From Phytophthora colocasiae (Eukaryota; Oomycota; Peronosporomycetes; Peronosporales; Peronosporaceae): a stretch of 64,000 nt of DNA. Below, piece after piece: positions 44,251 to 53,981 of the stretch (position 1 is the stretch's first letter; each line of letters begins with the position of its first letter). The stretch covers positions 310,001-374,000 of the forward strand of contig JAGKQI010000086.1 in NCBI GenBank assembly GCA_018806915.1, read 5' to 3'. The position numbers were made by a program, and so were the translations under genes. The notes under the pieces are model-generated. The model ran no database searches, was not told the origin of the DNA, and saw nothing but the letters and a program-made list of their open reading frames with translations.

Positions 44251-46521
44251 CGTCATTGCGTTTGAGTCTCGGCAGCTCAAGGCTGCTGAGAAGAACTATC
44301 CAGTTCATGACAAGGAGCTACTCGCGATGAAGTACGCTCTCGTCAAATTCAGGGTTCACCTGCTCGGCTCCAAGCCATTCGTGATCTACACGGATCATGC
44401 GTCGCTGCGCACCGCGACACAGTCGCCCTACCTCTCACAGAGGATGGCCCGATGGCTCTCCTTCTTTGCGGAGTATAACTTCGAGGTGAAGTATAAGCCT
44501 GGCAGGCAGAACGTCCTCGCTGACGCGCTATCACGTCGCCCGGACTATGAGTTATCTCATGTCACCTCTGTGACGTCGTCCGTGTCGGACATGGTTCGAG
44601 CAGCGTACGCTCAGGACGACTCTTGTGTCGCGCTACTTCAAGCTCTAGGGAGCGATAAGTTTCAGGACTCAAAGGTGACTCTGTCACGACGCCTAAAGGC
44701 GAGACTCCAGCGCTATAGTCTGGACGGTGGTCTGCTGTACTACAGCACGGGTCAGGATGACCCACCACGTGTGGTGGTTCCTCACGATGAGGACCTGAAG
44801 TATCGTATCCTCTATGAGGCTCACGACACGCCCACAAGCGGCCACCTCGGTCGCGAGAAGACCTACGGCTCGGTGAGCTCCATGTACTGGTGGCCGAAGA
44901 TGTACAAGTGGGTCAGCACATATGTGCACACGTGCGAGACGTGTCAGCGGGTTAAACCCTCGCCGCATGCGGCAGCGCCTTTGGCGAGCTTGCCTGTACC
45001 CTCTGGGTGTTGGCAGTCCATGAGTATGGACTTCGTGTTTGGCCTGCCGAAGGATACGGCAGGCAACACGGGCGTTGTGGTCTTTGTTGACCGTCTGAGC
45101 AAGATGGCTCACCTAGCGGCTGTGCCGGACACCGTCGATGGCGCTGGTACAGCGACGATCTTTATCGATCGGGTCTTCCGCCAGCATGGGCTGCCGGAGA
45201 CCATTGTCTCGGATCGAGACCCCCGTTTCACGGGTCACTTCTGGACGTCCGTCTTCAAGGTGCTTGGCACTCGACTGGACATGTCCACGACGGATCATCC
45301 ACAGACCGACGGTCAGACTGAACGCGTCAATCGCGTCTTGGAGGACATCCTCCGCAGCATATGCGCTGAAACGCCGAAGCGTTGGAGCGCTATGCTCCCT
45401 CTCGTTGAGTTCTCTATGAACAACGCGGTGCATGCCTCGACAGGCTTCACCCCGTTCTACGTGAATGGCCTTGCGCATCCGCGCGTCCCGCTCACTCCGC
45501 CTCGCGGTAGCCTTGGGCTTATGGGGGAGAGGCTGTGCCGTCGCTCGACTCCGAGCTTGCTGATATCAGCCCTTCTGCTGTGCGTAAACAAGTCGATGAC
45601 TTCCTCTCGGTGAGATTGAGCGTATTACGCCGTGTGCGTGACGCGATGGCCGAAAGCCAAGACGTTCAGAAGGAACAAGCTGATGCAAAAGGCAGAGGCA
45701 ATATGTGGGACTTTAAGGTCGGTGACCAAGTTTTATTAAACGCTAAGAATCTACCTACACATGCAGTGTCGAGTGTCTTTAAGACGAAATTGCGTCCGCG
45801 CTTCATCGGACCGTTTACGGTCGTGGCCAAGAAGGGCCTGGCATACACGCTTGACTTGCCAAAGCGGATGCGAACACACCCCGTGTTCTACGTCGGCTTG
45901 CTTAAGCCATATCGGGACCCCGCGGGGGTGAACGCGGAGGCGCTGGCGCCGACGTCCCACGCCCAGGCTGCGTCATCTGCAGCAGCAACGCCACCTGACC
46001 CCGCAGCTCAGCGAGCTGAAGCTCCTGCTGATGCAGGCGAGCGGTCAGGGACTGAGGCCCTTCGAGCCAAGCCATTCGGCTCTCGATCTCCTCCATGTCG
46101 TGGGCGAGACGGGCATGCGAATGCCAAACACTCTCGACGTTCCCTTGAAGGGACTGAGTCTGACTCTGGAGAGTTCCGATCGAGTGATCGAGTTGGTACC
46201 AGGCGCGATGCGACAGATAGCGCTCGTCACACTCATCGAGTACGGCGTTCCGCAGCGAATCGGCCTCCTCCGCCGTTGCTCGATGAGCAGGGGACTCCCC
46301 ACTACCACGTGGAACGCCTGATGGCGCGGCGTCGCCATCGTAGTCAAAACCAGTATCTGGTGAAGTGGCGTGGGTATCCTCATTCCCAAAACTCGTGGGA
46401 GTTTGAAGGGCCTCTGAGGCAGGACTGCCCTGACGTCGTGGACGCTTTTGATCGCGAAGATCGGAGGCGCCCGAAGGGCTCGAGGTCGACCACTCGGTCG
46501 ACACCCGCTTCTCACCACTAG
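44251..46521 (+). pseudogene. e5 pol, RNase H, integrase and chromodomain (3' part)
   Basis: Continues the frame cut by e4. RNase H: RVIAFESRQL, EKNYPVHDKELLAM, VIYTDHASLRT. Integrase: His/His/Cys/Cys finger (ending CETCQRVK), SMDFVFGLP, SDRDPRFTG and the Glu of DGQTERVNRV. A five-G run at 45523-45527 shifts the frame by one. The next frame has the C-terminal domain (RPRFIGPFTVVAKKG, HPVFYVGLLKPY), a ~140-residue Ala/Arg/Ser linker and a clear chromodomain (YHVERLMARRRHRSQNQYLV, then KWRGYPHSQNSWE). The linker and chromodomain overlap an antisense frame. Confidence 0.9.
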
Positions 46522-47551
46522 TGTGAGAAGCTGACGGACTAGCAGCCGAGCTCAGGCTCTGGTCCGTGGCTGGCACAGCCAGCGAGTCTCCCTCGGAGAC
46601 TGAAGGAGCGTCCTGCGAAGCAGGGAGGGTGGTCCGAGAGGCGGGAGCCACTGCCGTTGTGTGGCGAGGAAAGCGGCCAGGCCGCACGCGTATCTTCGCG
46701 TACTGGAAGAGCAGACCTCGAGCGAGGCGGACGTCCACCTCGGCGCAGCTCTCCATGAGCCGGTCAAACGACGCGAGCTTCCGTGAAGCCTCGGCCCAGG
46801 TGGCCACGTGGACCATGTAGTCCCGGGTGGTCTCTCCGGTTTGGAGCAGGAGTGGATAAGTCCTCATCTGAGGCACAGACTCCCGTCGTCGTTGCTTATC
46901 TAAGCGTTGCCGATACTCGGCGAGTGTGCACACCTGCGGGGTCAAGAAACGCTCATGGAGCCCCTGCCGCTGCTGAGTTTCAGCCACCGTACGAGGAGGT
47001 CCGCCTATGGTGTAACCATGCAGGTTTGGCTGGGCCATCAACTGTTTCACCTGCTCGGCAGGGTCACGAGGCTCGAAGCCGTAGTCGCGTCGCGACGAAG
47101 CCCCCACGATGTCCCGTTGGACCGGCCGATGTGACTCTGGAGCACCGCTCATAGAAGCCTCCTGCGCCTCATCCAGAGGGTTGGTGATCGCGTCTTCGAC
47201 GCCCCTGAGCGACTCTGGCTCATCGCGAGCAGGAAGTGGTGGTGCGTTGCGCAACGCGTTGAGCACGAGGCTCGAGGGTCCCTCCGGGAACGGATTGGGC
47301 TGACGCAGCTGCCGGGGAATTGAGTATCGACGCGGATCACGTGGAGAGCGCAGCTCAGATCGGGTCGCCCGAGAGCTCGAAGGAGCAGGAGACGCATGGG
47401 TAGGAGACGCATGGGCATCGCCCTGTTCGGACTCCTCGTAGTCCACTTCGTCCTCCGTAGGAGAGCGACGTGGGTCGCGCGTCGGCGACGCTGTCGTGTA
47501 CTCGAACGGTGAGCCACCGCTACCACTTGAAGTCGGGCTAGCCTTGAACAT
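45902..47551 (-). CDS. e5 antisense gene, coiled-coil protein
   Basis: A 549-codon frame from ATG 47551, running opposite to pol and overlapping integrase codons over 45902-46521. The frame is open upstream into the 3' LTR, so the start is uncertain. The head is Ser/Pro/Arg-rich and the middle has a conserved-looking block (RDYMVHVATWAEASRKLASF). The end is a coiled coil (QLDHSIGTLQSQTQSLQGNV and ELQLAELRGQVALLLQM) encoded in the overlap. No stop or frame break is seen. Position and general make-up recall the e1 and e3 antisense genes, without obvious sequence identity. Function unknown. Confidence 0.6.
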   Translation of the reverse strand: MFKASPTSSGSGGSPFEYTTASPTRDPRRSPTEDEVDYEESEQGDAHASPTHASPAPSSSRATRSELRSPRDPRRYSIPRQLRQPNPFPEGPSSLVLNALRNAPPLPARDEPESLRGVEDAITNPLDEAQEASMSGAPESHRPVQRDIVGASSRRDYGFEPRDPAEQVKQLMAQPNLHGYTIGGPPRTVAETQQRQGLHERFLTPQVCTLAEYRQRLDKQRRRESVPQMRTYPLLLQTGETTRDYMVHVATWAEASRKLASFDRLMESCAEVDVRLARGLLFQYAKIRVRPGRFPRHTTAVAPASRTTLPASQDAPSVSEGDSLAVPATDQSLSSAASPSASHTSGEKRVSTEWSTSSPSGASDLRDQKRPRRQGSPASEALQTPTSFGNEDTHATSPDTGFDYDGDAAPSGVPRGSGESPAHRATAEEADSLRNAVLDECDERYLSHRAWYQLDHSIGTLQSQTQSLQGNVESVWHSHARLAHDMEEIESRMAWLEGPQSLTARLHQQELQLAELRGQVALLLQMTQPGRGTSAPAPPRSPPRGPDMA

Positions 47552-47834
47552 CGCTCCGTAGCGAAGGCGAGACGCCGCGAAATACTCCGATACGGAGAGC
47601 GTAAGAGGAGCCGAGGGCTCAGTCCGGAAAGCGCTGAGGCGCTGAGGCGTAGGCGCCTGGACACGGGACACCTCAGGAGCGGTTGGCTCGCTGGGGCGAA
47701 TTGGAGAATGTGCTCGTTGAGCCAGCGCGCACGCGCACTCTCGTTGAGAGATTTCTTTTATCGGAAAGTTGCCGTTGACAGGCCTTGACAAGGCAGTTAT
47801 GTCTGCAGTTGTAGATACTCCGTATCTACAGTTT

Positions 47835-47846
47835 GGTGGGGGAGGG
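47835..47846 (+). other. Polypurine tract of e5
   Basis: GGTGGGGGAGGG sits directly before the 3' LTR start TGTAACGGGG. Confidence 0.7.
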
Positions 47847-48258
47847 TGTAACGGGGTTACACGGCGCTGTGCGCCTTGGCTACAGTTGGTGTGGCATACA
47901 CCATCTAGGTCACAAGTCACAGATCTGTGTACTACACATAGTGTTTCTCACACGTCACATATGTAGCCAGTTGCTGGCAGTTAGCTCAGAGCCACACATT
48001 GCATTTAATTAGGATTTAGTATGCTAGATACTAAATCCGTTACATTCAGGATTAGGGCAATAAAGTCAATAAAAATCAGTTTGCATTCTACATAATTAGT
48101 GTTAGTTCCTTTATTATAGGGACACTGATTGTGTGGGTCCCGTATTTAGTGGACTACTAGGTTCTTGTATAGAACCGAAGGCTAGTGCCTTGCAAGCAGG
48201 ACTCTACGAGTCAGCCAAACTTCCTCTGTGTCGTGCACACCTACGCAGCCCCGCTGCA
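47847..48258 (+). repeat. 3' LTR of e5
   Basis: 412 bp, TGTAACGGGG..GCTGCA. Compared with the 5' LTR I see one substitution near the start and one extra G near the end. It has the same hairpin chain and AATAAA motifs. Confidence 0.92.
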
Positions 48259-48263
48259 TCTAT

Positions 48264-48698
48264 CCTTTACGTGCGAACTGCGGATCGGAAGGAATTGGCT
48301 GCTTGGCCTGACGATCTCGTCGACTCTCAACCCATCAAGACACAGGAAGCGGCAAGCATCGTAAAGGAAGGGATCAGATCCCCAACATTGGACCCTTGGA
48401 AGACCTGGATCGAAGACCAGGCGACCGGATCAAGGCTCGAGAACTCGCCTGTGACCCGGATCAACCCCTCCGAGGTAGAGTGAAGAAATTCCACGCTATC
48501 TCATCACCCCTGCGTCACCCAAGACATTCTTCTCGTCCCAAGACATCTTCAGAAGTCACCTGGAAGAGCGTAACCCGCCTACCGACGGGTACACAAGATC
48601 ACGGATCATCGGGGGCCCCCTCCGTTAGTCGGTGTCTGGGCGCAAGTGGCGATTGCGATCGGCCTCAACCAGATTTTGGCCAGATCCGCTCCACCACA
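48264..48698 (+). repeat. 3' LTR of e3, right part
   Basis: Continues the LTR cut at 27036. Its last ~105 bases match the end of the e3 5' LTR and finish in CACCACA, followed by the target duplication gtag. Confidence 0.85.
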
Positions 48699-48837
48699 GT
48701 AGTACACGTCCGAATTACTACTACAGTCTTCTGCCTCAATAAAGAAGTCTGAAAAACCGATAACCTTCCGAGCTGCATATCACCATTTTATGACCTGGCA
48801 ATATTTTTAAATCGAACTGTCTTGTCTATTTCTTATA

Positions 48838-49260
48838 CCGTCGAGGGCGCTTGATGCAAGCGCCCTAAAAAAATGCATCACCGGGACGAAATAATGCATT
48901 TGTTTATTGCTCCTCGGTGCATCATTTGAGGCACTACTGTGCACAGACGGTGCCGACAAGTTTGTCTACCGAACGCAACACACTTCTTGTAGGTTATCGA
49001 GATTTCTACAAGGGCGACAGCAAGGTCGAGACGAGGAAGACGGGAAGGGAGCTCTCGGGCATCTTGAATGAGTCGGAGGGTGTTCGGGCGGGATACTTTC
49101 ACGGCTAGGATGCGATTGTGGAAATCTCGTCAAGAGGACCTTCTAGAATTTACGACGTGCGATCTATCCAATTATTACCGCCCCGGCTCGGATGCATCAT
49201 TTCGTCCCGATGATGCATTTTTTTTAGGGCGCTTGATGCAAATTCAAGCGCCCTCGACGG
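48838..49260. mobile_element. MITE with TA duplication
   Basis: 423 bp, flanked by TA on both sides (48836-48837, 49261-49262). The inverted ends start CCGTCGAGGGCGCTTGA. Each end is itself a hairpin (AGGGCGCTTG / CAAGCGCCCT) followed by a shared AAAATGCATCA..CGGGACGAAAT stretch. No gene inside. TA duplication and size suggest a Tc1/mariner-like non-autonomous element. A second inverted pair (CTGCCTCAATAAAGAAGT at ~48730 and ~49290) lies outside it. Confidence 0.65.
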
Positions 49261-49466
49261 TAACCTTGTCATTTGCATGCAGACTCCAACTTCTTTATTG
49301 AGGCAGAAACCTGTACATAATATATTAGTGGTAGTCAAAGTTGGATACAAGAGCTCTTTCCAAGAGTTGAGCTCACAGACTATCTGCCAATCAACGCTCA
49401 CGTACTTTGACTACCTTTGCAAGTTCTTGGAGCCTTGGACTCACGACTGTTCATCAAGATCCAAAG

Positions 49467-49850
49467 ATGCCCACGCTAAGCAGGAAGAAGGTGCTCTTGT
49501 CAGGACTGCTCCTCGCGTGGGGGAATCACCTCCGTCTCAGTGCGGACAGCGAGGCGTCGAGTGATGACGACTCAAGTGACGAAGACATGGACATAAGCTA
49601 CTCGTCGCTATATCTGGTGCTGGATTCTCGACGCTACGTCACGCGCCGTCAGCGCGTAGAGCGCCCACCTTCGCGAATACACTACTATCTTAGTCGGATG
49701 CCCGACGACGATTTTAGGCTCCACTTCCGCATGTCCAGGCTTTATTTTCATGCTGTGTGCCGGGCGGTTGCTAATTTTCCGGAGCTCCAGAGTCGCTCTG
49801 CTGACTTTCTCGATTGCGAGCGGTCTCTTTTCGCCCTTTTGGAGGACAGA
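49467..49850 (+). pseudogene. Harbinger-like transposase, N-terminal fragment
   Basis: From ATG 49467. After an acidic segment (ASSDDDSSDEDMD) comes a stretch typical of the region before the nuclease domain of Harbinger transposases (FRLHFRMSRLYFHAVCRAV). The DDE domain is absent; beyond about 49850 the frame runs antisense to the neighbouring gene. It is an internal deletion product. Confidence 0.6.
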
Positions 49851-50468
49851 TACACTGGAGGAGCGTACATCCTCCTCAACAGCGGCGTCTTGATCATCAG
49901 ACGTAAACTTGGCTCGAGCTGAAGGTCTGTTCAGCATCACGTCGTGTAGGTCGTGGTAGTGGGGGCTGCGCTTCAACAGCGCAGAACGCAGGTCCTTCTC
50001 GTCCGTGATACCAGCGCCAGTACCCAGACGGAAATCCTCTGCCTCACGGAACTGCTTCTCCAGGGTGTTGATCTTCTCTCTGACTCCAGCACTGTCCCGA
50101 TGCTCAATGCCTACTGCTTTCAGCCGATCAACGATGTCTGTCAGCAGTGCCTCCTTCGTTTTGCCGCTCGTACGATCACTACCGCGCCACTTATCGTAAT
50201 TCGCAGGGTTTGTCATCCATTCAAGCACCACGCGCAGAGAGGATTTCCCCCCGTTAACACCGTCAGAGTCCAAAAAAATGGGGGCCTTCTTCCCCGATCG
50301 TGTTGTCCCGCGGCAAGTCGATGGCTGACCACCCTGCTCATTACTCTTTGACGGGCGAGCCGCCTTCTTCTTCGTCTTCTTCTTGGCCTTGTCATCCTCC
50401 CCAGTGGCGGTCACTTGCTGGACAGGGGTCGCAATCGTGCTGTCAGTCGTGTCATCTGTGTTCTCCAT
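49608..50468 (-). pseudogene. SANT/Myb-like transposon DNA-binding protein
   Basis: Starts at ATG 50468. A Lys-rich basic region (KKKTKKKAARPSKS) leads to a trihelix/SANT-like domain (VVLEWMTNPANYDKWRGSD, REKINTLEKQFREAEDF). After about 49870 the residues come from the antisense of the transposase fragment, so the native C-terminus is lost. In PIF/Harbinger elements this second protein helps the transposase reach the nucleus and bind the ends. Confidence 0.6.
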
Positions 50469-50824
50469 CGCTTTTTGCGATCTTCTGTCTGCAATCCAAG
50501 AGAGCTCTTGGAAGAAAAAAGCTCGGGTGAGATCTCTTGGATTGCAAGAGATTTTTGACCAATGAGAGGACGTGGGGTGCCTTTTCAGCTCTGGAAAGAG
50601 CTCTTGTATCCAACTTTGACTACCACTATTATGTGTACAGTGTCGATGGCCCGGCTATGAAAACTACCTTTCTAGACTAAATGACCACTTACAAATTTCA
50701 AGACAACAAGACCAAACGGGACTAAAATCCCTGTCCCGGCTGTGTCCAATCAGAATGAAACCATTGGTTGGAAGTCCCTGTGACACGCCTTCGTTGGCAA
50801 CGACATTACTGCCCAGAAATTCTC

Positions 50825-50831
50825 CCATTCC
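50825..50831 (+). promoter_or_regulatory. Possible initiator element of CRN1
   Basis: CCATTCC fits the oomycete initiator consensus YCAYTYY and lies 24 bases before the CRN1 ATG. It is a short motif and could be chance. Confidence 0.3.
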
Positions 50832-50854
50832 AGAATCTGCCGCCTCGAGGAAAA

Positions 50855-53413
50855 ATGAAGCTTTTTTGTGCCATCGTTGGTGATGAAAGCGCGTTCGAGA
50901 TGGACATCGCTGAAGACGCTTCGGTGTCGGCGTTGAAGAACAGGATCAAGAAGAATAATAAGAAGTCGATCACATGCGACGCCAAGGACCTGCAGCTTTT
51001 CCTGGCGAAGAAGAAAGAGGACGGCGCATGGCTAGAGCTAGACGAGACTAGCGCGGCATCTGTGGCTCTCGATATCGATGGGCACGCTCAACACTCGAAC
51101 ACAAAGCTCATGAAGATGGAATCGATGCAGCCTCTTAAAAAATACGTCGGAGAGCTTCGCGAACAAGATCAGTTCCAAGTTCACGTGCTGGTGGCGGTTC
51201 CAAAGCAAACCAGTACAGGAACACGCACTCGTGGACAAGATTGGTTCGTTGATGATAGGATTGTGAAGAAGACTAAAGTCGATGGAGGCGAAATCCCGTA
51301 TAGCACGTCCATGCTAGAGATGGATCAAGAGGACTTGCAGAGTTTGACAAAGAAGCAAAGAGCTGACACACCTAAATGGAAGTGGGTGGATAAGGAGCCA
51401 ACGTTTTTTCTTGCGAAGAAGAAATTGTTTTTTGTGAACCGTGGTCTCGCGACGGACCAGCTTCTAGACATCTTCGAGGACAAATTCTATCGTGCATCAG
51501 AGCCTGGTGGTGCCCAGTGGAAAATCCCTCTCATTGACAACGTCTTTGGCCTCGGGAAGTCCACGTTTGGTCAAAATTTCATTCGGAAATGCCGCGAAAT
51601 ATGGCAAGCTGAAGTGGACGCAAACCCAGAGAAGCTTGCAAACCCAGAAGGGTTTATGCCAGTGCTATGTCAGTGCCACACGATCCACATTACCCTGGAA
51701 CCACGTTCCCTCATGCCTGATAACCTGCAAGATGAAAATGAGATGGACAAGATAATTGTTAGGCTCATTTGTCGTTACTTCGATCACAAACTCCAAGGCA
51801 GACCTGAAGCTCTCAGCGAAAGTTCTGTGGGAAAGATGCAGTCATCTGGAGAGGTGTTGGAGAAGTTGACTGCAGAAGTTGGTCCACTGTTCATCGTGTT
51901 GGACGAGATTGGTCATGGATTTGAAGCCAAGAATATTGATAAGTTCGGTCAGCGAGAACTATTCATGGAATTTTGTCGCGTGGTTCTCATGAAATGGCTG
52001 CTGATACCGAAGGTGTTTTTCCTCCTTGCTGGCCGCGCTTCATTTCTCAGCTATGTGGGTTTAAGACCGGAGCGGGGGCTAGAAGGCATTAAGGCGAGCC
52101 CGTTCAAATTTTTCCGGCTCAGCCTTCATCGCCTTCGATGGGAGGCGATTGCGGACATTATTAAGAAGACGCTCGTTGACGAATTCGACAAGAAAACTAT
52201 CCAGCAGCACTTCGATCTTAACGCTGAACAAGTGGCCGAGGTTGCCCATAATCTGTTCGACGTAACGCTTGGCCATCCACGATCGTTGCTCGCAGCATTT
52301 CAAAAGTGTCGCTCCTATGATGATCTGGTCCACTACAGTGAGATTGATATGCCTAGCTACATTGACTGGGTCAAATTTTCCAAGCGCATAGCGAGTTATG
52401 CTGAGCCTCTTGAAACGATGATGTCATCTGCAATGGATTCGGTACCTGTCAACATGACAGACACCTGGGAAGACGATGGAGGCAAGAAGGTCTCCTACGA
52501 CACCATTGCCAACGGCGTTGGTATTGCGTGGGAAGGAACATTGGGTGAGGCAACGCTGTATTTGTCACCGTTTATCCAACAAATGATGTTGGCTTTCCTC
52601 TACCCACTGAGGGAATATCTTCTCAAAGTCGCGAAGAGCAAAGTATCGCTTGATTACCCCGCTGTCTTTGAATGGGTTTGTTTGAAGCGCTTCCAAGAAC
52701 TCTTTGACAAGCAGAACATGAAGTCACACGGATGTCCAAAAGATACACTTCCCGGTTTTTTTACTGAGCAGCAGGAGTTTGGGAGGTGCACTGGGGTACA
52801 GTTCTCTGAAGGTTGCCCCCTACCATTGCCAAAAATTGCGAAGAACGGGAGCTCAAATCCAACACTTAACTCATCGACAGCGTCTCCAGACAAGTGGCCG
52901 ACTTTGTTGACTTTGATCGACTATGTTCTTGAGAATGACCACCGTTTGAATCTGAAACCTCTTCCGAAGTCAGCATCGGCAGACGCCATCCTGATGACAC
53001 AAATCGAGAACACTACGTTGACGAAGAACACTACGTTGACGGTCGGCCTTGCAGTTAAAACGTATAAGCCAGGCACATCATTCACGGAGAAGATGTTGAC
53101 AAAGGAGATCGAGATATTCAACAGGATGTTCAGCACCTCTGACGACCGACTAAACGTCCTGATTGTGTGCTCAACGACTTATTCGGACGTCCTCAAAAAG
53201 AACTTTGGTGAAGAGGGTGGTGGTCACTCGGCCGTCTATCCCAGTGACGCTTACGTGTACAGTTTTCCTCATGTACACGAGGTCATTCTGCTGAATTTGT
53301 CGACGTCGGAACTGCGTGCAAAGTTTTTTGGCATCCACGACAGCAAAGACGAAGCTCTTCAGACGGCACTGGAAGGCATCATCGAGAGAGCAGAAGTGGA
53401 ATTTGATGGCTAG
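50855..53413 (+). CDS. Crinkler (CRN) effector, CRN1
   Basis: 852 residues, intact. The start is ATG 50855 because the product then begins MKLFCAIVGD like other CRNs; the frame upstream has no ATG. The N-terminal host-translocation module has LFLAK (residues 48-52) and ends at HVLVAVP (110-116). From residue ~153 the C-terminal region begins: a Walker A-like GLGKST (232-237) and a Walker B-like LFIVLDE (345-351), suggesting a P-loop NTPase, then a long tail with a possible nuclease-like fold (GLAVKTYKPG). CRN proteins are secreted into host cells, usually reach the nucleus and can disturb or kill plant cells. No clear signal peptide is seen, as is common in CRNs. The C-terminal part is duplicated in CRN2. 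Confidence 0.9.
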   Translation: MKLFCAIVGDESAFEMDIAEDASVSALKNRIKKNNKKSITCDAKDLQLFLAKKKEDGAWLELDETSAASVALDIDGHAQHSNTKLMKMESMQPLKKYVGELREQDQFQVHVLVAVPKQTSTGTRTRGQDWFVDDRIVKKTKVDGGEIPYSTSMLEMDQEDLQSLTKKQRADTPKWKWVDKEPTFFLAKKKLFFVNRGLATDQLLDIFEDKFYRASEPGGAQWKIPLIDNVFGLGKSTFGQNFIRKCREIWQAEVDANPEKLANPEGFMPVLCQCHTIHITLEPRSLMPDNLQDENEMDKIIVRLICRYFDHKLQGRPEALSESSVGKMQSSGEVLEKLTAEVGPLFIVLDEIGHGFEAKNIDKFGQRELFMEFCRVVLMKWLLIPKVFFLLAGRASFLSYVGLRPERGLEGIKASPFKFFRLSLHRLRWEAIADIIKKTLVDEFDKKTIQQHFDLNAEQVAEVAHNLFDVTLGHPRSLLAAFQKCRSYDDLVHYSEIDMPSYIDWVKFSKRIASYAEPLETMMSSAMDSVPVNMTDTWEDDGGKKVSYDTIANGVGIAWEGTLGEATLYLSPFIQQMMLAFLYPLREYLLKVAKSKVSLDYPAVFEWVCLKRFQELFDKQNMKSHGCPKDTLPGFFTEQQEFGRCTGVQFSEGCPLPLPKIAKNGSSNPTLNSSTASPDKWPTLLTLIDYVLENDHRLNLKPLPKSASADAILMTQIENTTLTKNTTLTVGLAVKTYKPGTSFTEKMLTKEIEIFNRMFSTSDDRLNVLIVCSTTYSDVLKKNFGEEGGGHSAVYPSDAYVYSFPHVHEVILLNLSTSELRAKFFGIHDSKDEALQTALEGIIERAEVEFDG

Positions 53414-53486
53414 ATGCGAGACTTGATAAGGGATGGAGTGCTAGCTAGGTTGTGTGAGCTAAGTGGCACGAATTACATTTCTGCTA
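51311..53486 (+). repeat. Inverted duplication, left arm
   Basis: From CRN1 codon ~153 to 73 bases past its stop, this arm is nearly identical to the reverse complement of 56141-59244 (minus the hAT insert). Homology ends at GAATTACATTT on both sides. Confidence 0.85.
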
Positions 53487-53581
53487 CAGATTCTTTACCC
53501 CCCCCTGGGTACGAATTATGTGCACCACAAAATGTTACATTTTTTGTTACATTGGCAAACGTAACCCCGCATCCACAAGCC

Positions 53582-53956
53582 ATGGAACCATCGGAGCCGT
53601 CGCTGCGGCGCTCCAAGCGCGAGCACCAGCCCAGTGCCAAGGCTGCAGCTGCCTCTGCTGCTTCCTCTCTCCCTCCCGCTCCTTCTAGCGCCGCTCGTCG
53701 CTCTCAACGGCGCCGTGTAACCCACTCAGCGTCTCCCGCCTCCACTCCCGCCTCCACGCACAATTCTTCGCCTGTTCAAGGCCCAGTGACGTCGCCAGCG
53801 TCATCAAACCTTGTGACTTTTATCGTAGATTCCGTTGGCCCCAACGGCCAGAGGAGGAGACTGCGTGCAGCGGCACATTCAGGCTCCAACTCGAATGTAA
53901 CCCCTGGGTTACACTCTGATCGTTCACAAGGTCTTGGGCAGGTATTCGAGCCATGA
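53582..53956 (+). CDS. Hypothetical Ser/Ala-rich basic protein
   Basis: A 124-codon frame from ATG 53582. Low complexity: an Arg/Lys cluster (SLRRSKREHQPSAK), an Ala/Ser/Pro run and a second basic patch (ARRSQRRRV). It could be a nuclear protein or the first exon of the next gene, which starts 26 bases after it. No family recognised. Confidence 0.35.
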   Translation: MEPSEPSLRRSKREHQPSAKAAAASAASSLPPAPSSAARRSQRRRVTHSASPASTPASTHNSSPVQGPVTSPASSNLVTFIVDSVGPNGQRRRLRAAAHSGSNSNVTPGLHSDRSQGLGQVFEP

Positions 53957-53981
53957 ATGTGCGTTACTATGTGAGGTTATT

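Larger units (their letters stand above)
27037..48258 (+). mobile_element. Ty3/gypsy element e5, inserted in the e3 3' LTR
   Basis: Bounded by 411- and 412-bp LTRs (TGTAACGGGG..TGCA) and the 5-bp duplication tctat (27032-27036 and 48259-48263). Order: LTR, gag with one zinc knuckle, -1 frameshift signal, protease, reverse transcriptase, RNase H, integrase, chromodomain, purine tract, LTR. An antisense gene overlaps the integrase tail. e4 is inserted inside its RNase H. By eye the two LTRs differ at only a couple of positions, so the insertion is young. It has two frame breaks, both in G runs. Confidence 0.92.
14860..48698 (+). mobile_element. Ty3/gypsy element e3, host of the nest
   Basis: The outermost element of the nest. 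It runs from TGTGGTG at 14860 to CACCACA at 48698, flanked by the 4-bp duplication gtag (14856-14859 and 48699-48702). Order: short 5' LTR, gag, -1 frameshift site, protease, reverse transcriptase, RNase H, second archaeal-like RNase H, integrase with chromodomain-like tail, convergent antisense gene, purine tract, 3' LTR. The 3' LTR is split by e5 after 27036. e3 pol carries at least five lesions, so the copy is dead on its own. Confidence 0.9.
49327..50627. mobile_element. PIF/Harbinger-like element, internally deleted
   Basis: 1301 bp with inverted ends starting AGTGGTAGTCAAAGTTGG (the match runs over 30 bp), flanked by the 3-bp duplication att (49324-49326, 50628-50630). It carries two convergent genes: a SANT/Myb-like DNA-binding protein on minus and the front of a Harbinger-type transposase on plus. 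That gene pair is typical of PIF/Harbinger. The transposase catalytic part is missing, so the copy is non-autonomous. Confidence 0.7.

Noticed and set aside
47552..47920. Extension of the e5 antisense protein into the LTR
   Set aside because: The frame is open but has no ATG and enters the LTR; the first ATG is at 47551.
50768..50854. Upstream extension of CRN1
   Set aside because: No ATG in the extension; CRN proteins begin at the MKLFC-type Met and the initiator motif lies inside the extension.
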